10,017 bases of DNA from Rhodothermales bacterium (GTDB taxonomy: Bacteria > Bacteroidota > Rhodothermia > Rhodothermales > UBA10348): assembly GCA_030833605.1 (NCBI GenBank), contig JAURGV010000075.1, forward strand, positions 1 to 10,017. The letters run 5' to 3'. Below the pieces are notes generated by a model. It made no database searches, was not told the DNA's origin, and worked only from the letters and a program-made list of their open reading frames with translations. Of the stretch, positions 6,956-10,017 are shown in pieces (within the stretch, counting starts at the first letter, position 1; each line of letters opens with the position of its first letter). The position numbers and the translations under genes were made by a program.

Positions 6956-6980
6956 TTCCGCCAAACTACGGCAAGCGGAA
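6956..6980 (+). other. Inverted repeat in the metF leader
   Basis: TTCCGC (6956-6961) and GCGGAA (6975-6980) form a perfect six-base-pair stem with a 13-base loop, 28 bases before the metF ATG at 7009. Within it GCC/GGC can pair in an alternative way. It could be an operator or a leader hairpin. No known SAM, cobalamin or THF riboswitch consensus is recognisable in 6846-7008. Confidence 0.3.
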
Positions 6981-7008
6981 TGCCAAAGTAACGAATTTGC
7001 ATGACGGA

Positions 7009-7965
7009 ATGAAAGTAATTGAATTACTAAGAAGTGACGGAGTACCCAGTGTATCGTACGAAATCGTCCCGCCCAAACGAGGGGGGTCGGTATCGGAAAT
7101 ATTGGAAATTATTGATCAGTTGATGGAGTATGCTCCTCCGTTTGTAGACGTTACCTCCCATTCGGCTCAAGTGTACTACGAAGAGCAGCAGGATGGAAGT
7201 TGGAGAAGACACATCAAAAGAAAACGTCCGGGTACCTTGGGACTGTGCGCCGCCATTAAAGGAAGATTTGGGATCGAGACGGTCCCTCATTTGTTGTGCA
7301 AGGGGTTCACTCGGGAAGAAAGTGAAGATGCCTTAATTGAATTGAACTACTTAGGCATTCAGAATGTGATGGCGCTACGCGGCGACGATACTGGCTTTAA
7401 GAAACAAGTAGGCGGAGATCGTACGCGTAATGAATATGCCGTTGACTTGGTTCGTCAAATCAGTGCCATGAATTCCGGCCATTTTTTGGAAGATCTCATT
7501 GACGCCGCACCGACCGAATTTTGTGTGGGAGTCGCTGGATACCCTGAAAAGCACTTCGAAGCGCCCAATCGGAAATGGGATATCATGAATTTGAAGGCGA
7601 AAATAGACGCAGGAGCCGAATACATTACCTCACAGATGTTTTTCGATAATTCCGCTTTTTTCGCTTTTGAAGCTCAGTGCCGCGAGGTTGGAATCACCGT
7701 TCCAATTATTCCCGGATTAAAAGTGTTAACCAGCAAACGGCAGCTGCAAGCACTGCCTTCCCGGTTTTACGTTCAAATCCCGGATGAATTGGCTTCTGAA
7801 ATTGAGAATGCGAAGGATGCCGATGTGCCTGAAATAGGTATTCGATGGGCCGTTAAGCAGTGCGATGAACTTCTAAGCGCTGGCTTTTCGAATTTGCATT
7901 TCTACATTATCCAGACGCCAGAGCACGTAAAACAGGTGGTGCAAACTATCCGAAAGAGAGCGTAA
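7009..7965 (+). CDS. metF: 5,10-methylenetetrahydrofolate reductase
   Basis: Reduces 5,10-methylene-THF to 5-methyl-THF, the methyl donor for methionine synthesis, using FAD; cytoplasmic. The single TIM-barrel domain is complete at 318 residues from ATG 7009. Motifs: catalytic Glu18 in VSYEIVPPK, HLLCKG (94-99), ALRGD (122-126, with the conserved Asp126 near the flavin), GVAGYPEKH (174-182), the substrate Gln209 in SQMFFD, and PGLKVL (235-240). The C-terminus HFYIIQTPEH corresponds to the family's final strand. A TTG at 6997 would add four residues; ATG 7009 is preferred because it gives the usual MK-V start and a length I recall as typical of Bacteroidota MetF. No C-terminal regulatory domain, as expected in bacteria. 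It stands alone, divergent from the nucleosidase-like gene with a 163-base gap and convergent with ybeY. Confidence 0.96.
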   Translation: MKVIELLRSDGVPSVSYEIVPPKRGGSVSEILEIIDQLMEYAPPFVDVTSHSAQVYYEEQQDGSWRRHIKRKRPGTLGLCAAIKGRFGIETVPHLLCKGFTREESEDALIELNYLGIQNVMALRGDDTGFKKQVGGDRTRNEYAVDLVRQISAMNSGHFLEDLIDAAPTEFCVGVAGYPEKHFEAPNRKWDIMNLKAKIDAGAEYITSQMFFDNSAFFAFEAQCREVGITVPIIPGLKVLTSKRQLQALPSRFYVQIPDELASEIENAKDADVPEIGIRWAVKQCDELLSAGFSNLHFYIIQTPEHVKQVVQTIRKRA

Positions 7966-7977
7966 GGGTAGGGGAGA

Positions 7978-8017
7978 GGTCGTAAACCGGCTCAGCCTCG
8001 GGGCTGTTGGATCGACC
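7978..8017 (+). terminator. Possible terminator hairpin after metF (no T-run)
   Basis: A nested stem: GGTCG (7978-7982) with CGACC (8013-8017) outside, CC/GG (7987-7988 with 8009-8010) between, and CAGCC (7993-7997) with GGCTG (8002-8006) around a TCGG loop. It lies 12 bases after the metF stop between convergent genes, a place for a two-way terminator. No T-run follows on either strand, so it is not a classical intrinsic terminator. Confidence 0.4.
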
Positions 8018-8036
8018 TGTAGGCTATTAGCTTACA
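8018..8036. other. Short hairpin at the end of ybeY
   Basis: TGTAGGCT (8018-8025) and AGCTTACA (8029-8036) pair as eight bases with one G-T wobble around an ATT loop. It overlaps the ybeY stop codon and directly abuts the hairpin at 7978-8017. Together they may stop transcription from both sides or protect the 3' ends. Confidence 0.35.
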
Positions 8037-8460
8037 GCGCGTTGTCTAATCCCAAATATTTGTCTTCCAGCTTATGCATATGTTGCTTTTCGGCTGGGGT
8101 AGCATCGTCATAACCGATCAAGTGCAGCAAACCGTGAACGATGTATCGTTCGATTTCTTGTCGAACTGAGGTCCCGAATTCGGCATGGCGTTCGCGGGCG
8201 GTTTCAACATCCACATACACTTCTCCTTCCAAAGCGGACTGATCGTCTTCCAAAAGAAAAGAGATTACATCCGTATGATAATCGTGCTCGAGCCAGGCCT
8301 TATTTAATTCCAGAACCGTTTCATGGTCGGTCAACACGACTCCAATAGCACTGCCTACCACGTTTTCGCCCTCAAACACATGCTTAACGAGCGAAAGAAC
8401 CCGTTCTTCAGATGGACAATCTGAAGTATCTGTGGCGTCGATGGAGTAGTCGAAATCCAA
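8032..8460 (-). CDS. ybeY: Endoribonuclease YbeY (16S rRNA maturation), third metal ligand Asp instead of His
   Basis: A 142-residue protein of the UPF0054/YbeY family, a metal-dependent RNase involved in 16S rRNA 3'-end maturation and ribosome quality control; cytoplasmic. The core ELNKAWLEHDYHTDVISF (51-68) and the metal motif HGLLHLIGYDD (109-119) are clear. His109 and His113 are present but the third ligand position of the HxxxHxxxxxH motif is Asp119. A non-His residue here is, from memory, common in Bacteroidota-like YbeY, so loss of function is not implied. The start is a TTG at 8460: an in-frame TAA at 8476-8478 closes the frame upstream and no ATG or GTG lies between. It starts 18 bases after the stop of the upstream 150-residue gene and is probably translated from the same mRNA. 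Confidence 0.94.
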   Translation of the reverse strand: MDFDYSIDATDTSDCPSEERVLSLVKHVFEGENVVGSAIGVVLTDHETVLELNKAWLEHDYHTDVISFLLEDDQSALEGEVYVDVETARERHAEFGTSVRQEIERYIVHGLLHLIGYDDATPAEKQHMHKLEDKYLGLDNAL

Positions 8461-8478
8461 GGTGGCGGGGAGGGGTTA

Positions 8479-8931
8479 CTATCCTAGGTCGCCGAATAAA
8501 TCTTCGGTGACAGAAAGAGCCAGGCTGCTCATGATCAGTTCCGGAGCCAATTGCGTGAAATCGGTGGACAACAGGTTCGTGTCAACATTTGCGTACAGCG
8601 AACAACCGGCTTCACGTTCAACGACCAAGCCATTGGCTGTTTCTCCACTACGGGCGACAAAGATGACCTCGCCTAAATCTTGGCTTCCCCAAAATCCAGT
8701 ACAGCCTTGTAGCTGAAGAAATGAACTCGCCGCATACACGGAAACCAACGTGGTGGAATCACCCGAGCTGAGACCTGGTGTTGTGACCGCCCGATGTATT
8801 TCTAGCGTGATCCGACGTCCGCTACTTTTGTCAGCAAGTTCGAAACGTGCCAAGGTCGCATCCTTTTTAGCTTTTACACCAAGGACGGTCTCGATGCGTT
8901 CGATATCGGCGTCTGAAAAAGAAAATGACAT
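8479..8931 (-). CDS. Hypothetical soluble protein of 150 residues
   Basis: Not recognised. The protein has no signal peptide or membrane helix and looks like a small alpha/beta domain. A helix at about residues 6-18 (DADIERIETVLGV) is followed by alternating strands, among them ARFELAD, RRITLEIHRAV, TTLVSVYAAS, GEVIFVAR and GLVVEREAG, and a C-terminal helix around LAPELIMSSLALSVTEDLF. Two cysteines (77 in QGCTGFW, 110 in EAGCSLY) could pair or bind metal but do not form a known motif. It is the first gene of an apparent two-gene unit with ybeY, which hints at a housekeeping role but is weak evidence. Start ATG 8931 faces the DUF423 gene across 127 bases. Composition resembles its neighbours. 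Confidence 0.7.
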   Translation of the reverse strand: MSFSFSDADIERIETVLGVKAKKDATLARFELADKSSGRRITLEIHRAVTTPGLSSGDSTTLVSVYAASSFLQLQGCTGFWGSQDLGEVIFVARSGETANGLVVEREAGCSLYANVDTNLLSTDFTQLAPELIMSSLALSVTEDLFGDLG

Positions 8932-9058
8932 ACGTTGTTATAAAAGGCTACTGTGTTATTTCAGCCTATCCGTGGGCAAGAAGATAGAAGGTTTACCAAC
9001 TGATTGCAATGTAGTTTACGCAATACTCCGAGCATGTTACATTTTTTTCGTGAAGTCG

Positions 9059-9433
9059 ATGTTAACAGGTAAACAGTGGATGATGGTGGGTGCCGTTCTG
9101 AGCGCCGTTTCTGTGGGCGCAGGCGCTTTTGGAGCTCATGCATTAAAAGAGGTGCTTACCCCTGAGCGGTTGGAGACCTTTAAAACCGCCGTAAATTACC
9201 TACAGTGGCATGCGATTGGGCTTTTGGCCATTGGCTGGTTGCTCCACAAGGCGCACATCAAAACCTTTCAGACCGCGGCTACCTTGATGTTTGCCGGAAT
9301 AGTGCTGTTTTGCGGGAGCCTATTTGCATTGGTGTTGACGGACACCCCCTTATTAGGCGCTATAACACCTTTCGGAGGCGTTCTGTTTATCGCATCGTGG
9401 TGCACGTTCGCCTGGGGAATTCGCAAGCTCTAA
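9059..9433 (+). CDS. DUF423 family inner membrane protein (YgdD-like)
   Basis: Small integral membrane protein of 124 residues with four helices. The N-terminal segment VGAGAFGAHALKEVLTPERLETFKTAV matches the DUF423 signature (GAFGAHxL...L...FxTAVxYQ); here the continuation is NYLQWHAIGLLAIGW. The C-terminal half has GIVLFCGSLFALVLT and ITPFGGVLFIASW, also typical. The function of the family is unknown; a membrane role is clear from the helices. The frame is open well upstream, but the family N-terminus fits ATG 9059; GTG 9050 would add only three residues. It seems to be a one-gene unit: divergent from the 150-residue gene on the left and closed by a terminator on the right. Confidence 0.92.
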   Translation: MLTGKQWMMVGAVLSAVSVGAGAFGAHALKEVLTPERLETFKTAVNYLQWHAIGLLAIGWLLHKAHIKTFQTAATLMFAGIVLFCGSLFALVLTDTPLLGAITPFGGVLFIASWCTFAWGIRKL

Positions 9434-9470
9434 GGCTTAAGCATCAAGAAACACGCATGGCAAAACCAAC

Positions 9471-9496
9471 GGACCCTGCTAACGGGCCCTTTTTTT
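9471..9496 (+). terminator. Intrinsic terminator after the DUF423 gene
   Basis: GGACCC (9471-9476) pairs with GGGCCC (9484-9489) with one A-C mismatch around a seven-base loop, followed directly by seven T (9490-9496). It lies 38 bases after the DUF423 stop and in front of the convergent acidic-protein gene. The T-run makes it directional for the plus strand. Confidence 0.65.
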
Positions 9497-9503
9497 GGCG
9501 CTT

Positions 9504-9860
9504 TTAGGCTTCTTCTTCCTCAAACAAAAGCGTAATGCTAGGCGCTAAGTTATGGGTTCGTGCCAATGCAAGTAGCTCTGCTGCAACGGATTCCGCGGAT
9601 TCATACGTACCTACTTCACGGCTATCTACAGCGAGTGCGTATCCAATATCGTCTGGATCTCCAGGTTGATATTCTTCCCATTCGGTGGCTTCTTCGAGAA
9701 CAAATAGACCATCTTCAGGCGCGAATGAAGCAACGAAGCGTTCACACTTTTCTTCGAGGTCGATTAGGCTCAAGTTGCCCAATGCTTCGTACTCTTCGTC
9801 GTAGAAAAGCGTTTCTGCAATAAGGCGAATAATGAACTGGTCGGAGTTGAATGTTGACAT
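9504..9860 (-). CDS. Highly acidic hypothetical protein of 118 residues
   Basis: Not recognised. The protein is soluble with no signal or membrane helix. About 29 of 118 residues are Asp or Glu against five Lys/Arg, and it ends in a run of four Glu plus Ala. A helix-rich N-terminus (DQFIIRLIAETLFYDEEYEAL, about 7-27) is followed by a helix LIDLEEKCERFVASF, a loop with YQPGDPDDIGYALAVDSREVG (64-84) and a last helix ESAESVAAELLALARTH. It lies 40 bases downstream of the partial gene at the right edge on the same strand, so they probably share a transcript. An AGAGG about nine bases before the ATG at 9860 is one of the few Shine-Dalgarno-like sites in the window. Acidity could mean a protein that binds basic partners or simply salt adaptation; no function is proposed. 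Confidence 0.7.
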   Translation of the reverse strand: MSTFNSDQFIIRLIAETLFYDEEYEALGNLSLIDLEEKCERFVASFAPEDGLFVLEEATEWEEYQPGDPDDIGYALAVDSREVGTYESAESVAAELLALARTHNLAPSITLLFEEEEA

Positions 9861-9900
9861 GAGTTCGGCCTCTTAGATCACTTTTGAGTGGATGGGGCTC

Positions 9901-10017
9901 TTACGCCTTTCCCCCAAGATACGTCTCTAAAAACGTACGTGCATCATCAAAAGCCTTGATTTCGACCTCAACATCGAACACTTTTGCAAAGTTCTTGGCA
10001 ATTTCAGATTCCACTAT
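9901..10017 (-). CDS. C-terminal end of an unidentified protein, cut by the window edge
   Basis: The minus-strand frame is open from the right edge to a TAA at 9901-9903 and gives 38 residues that end FDDARTFLETYLGGKA. The pattern VEIKAFDDARTFLETYL, a strand, an FDD turn and a last amphipathic helix, resembles the end of STAS/SpoIIAA-like domains, but 38 residues are too few for a firm call. It leads the acidic 118-residue gene by 40 bases, with no obvious terminator between. Confidence 0.55.
   Translation of the reverse strand: MVESEIAKNFAKVFDVEVEIKAFDDARTFLETYLGGKA

Noticed and set aside
6997..7008. TTG start for metF four codons upstream
   Set aside because: ATG 7009 gives the usual family length and N-terminus.
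6846..7008. SAM or other riboswitch upstream of metF
   Set aside because: Only one small hairpin is visible; no recognisable riboswitch consensus and too little structure.
9007..9043. AATGTA/TACATT inverted repeat with following T-run before DUF423
   Set aside because: A six-base AT-rich stem with a 25-base loop is too weak to call a terminator or operator.
8750..9058. Upstream extension of the DUF423 frame by about 100 residues
   Set aside because: It overlaps the opposite-strand 150-residue gene, and the DUF423 family N-terminus fits ATG 9059.
9457..9507. 16-codon frame MAKPTDPANGPFFWRF after the DUF423 gene
   Set aside because: Most of it is the terminator hairpin and its T-run read as codons (GPFF); no start signal or family resemblance.

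Overview
The window reads as an ordinary chromosomal stretch from a mid-GC member of the Bacteroidota/Rhodothermota/Balneolota (FCB) group. Three things point there: an alternative complex III gene directly followed by a caa3-type oxidase whose subunit I carries the A2-type YSHP motif known from Rhodothermus marinus; a near-total absence of Shine-Dalgarno sequences before the genes; and a 318-residue MetF and a YbeY lacking its third histidine, both familiar from Bacteroidota-like genomes. The assignment is inferred from protein features and was not tested by a search. I see no mobile elements, CRISPR, tRNA or rRNA, and no gene-free stretch longer than about 165 bases.

Positions 1-6219, plus strand, hold a respiratory operon. 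In order: the 3' part of actF (quinol-oxidising membrane subunit of alternative complex III), a small one-helix membrane protein, a SCO copper chaperone, coxB (subunit II with CuA and a fused cytochrome c), coxA (heme-copper subunit I), coxC, coxD, and a second small one-helix protein of unknown role. Alternative complex III would pass electrons from menaquinol to the cytochrome c domain of CoxB, then to CuA and to the heme a3/CuB site of CoxA. SCO would load CuA. The two small proteins are candidate accessory or assembly factors.

Positions 6234-6845, minus strand, meet the operon tail to tail and encode a nucleoside-phosphorylase-fold protein with changes at two positions that are catalytic in MTA/SAH nucleosidase. 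It is divergent from metF (7009-7965, plus), which makes 5-methyl-tetrahydrofolate. Both relate to the methionine/SAM cycle, if the nucleosidase reading is right.

Positions 8032-8931, minus strand, hold an apparent two-gene unit: a 150-residue protein I do not recognise, then ybeY with a TTG start. A divergent DUF423 membrane protein (9059-9433, plus) ends in the clearest terminator of the window. The right end (9504-10017, minus) has a strongly acidic 118-residue protein behind the 3' end of a gene that runs off the window.

I found no convincing new system. The best leads are the two unnamed small proteins in the respiratory operon, the odd start region of the SCO gene (an in-frame ATG cut off by a stop codon, leaving only non-ATG starts), and the nucleosidase-like protein with altered active-site positions.
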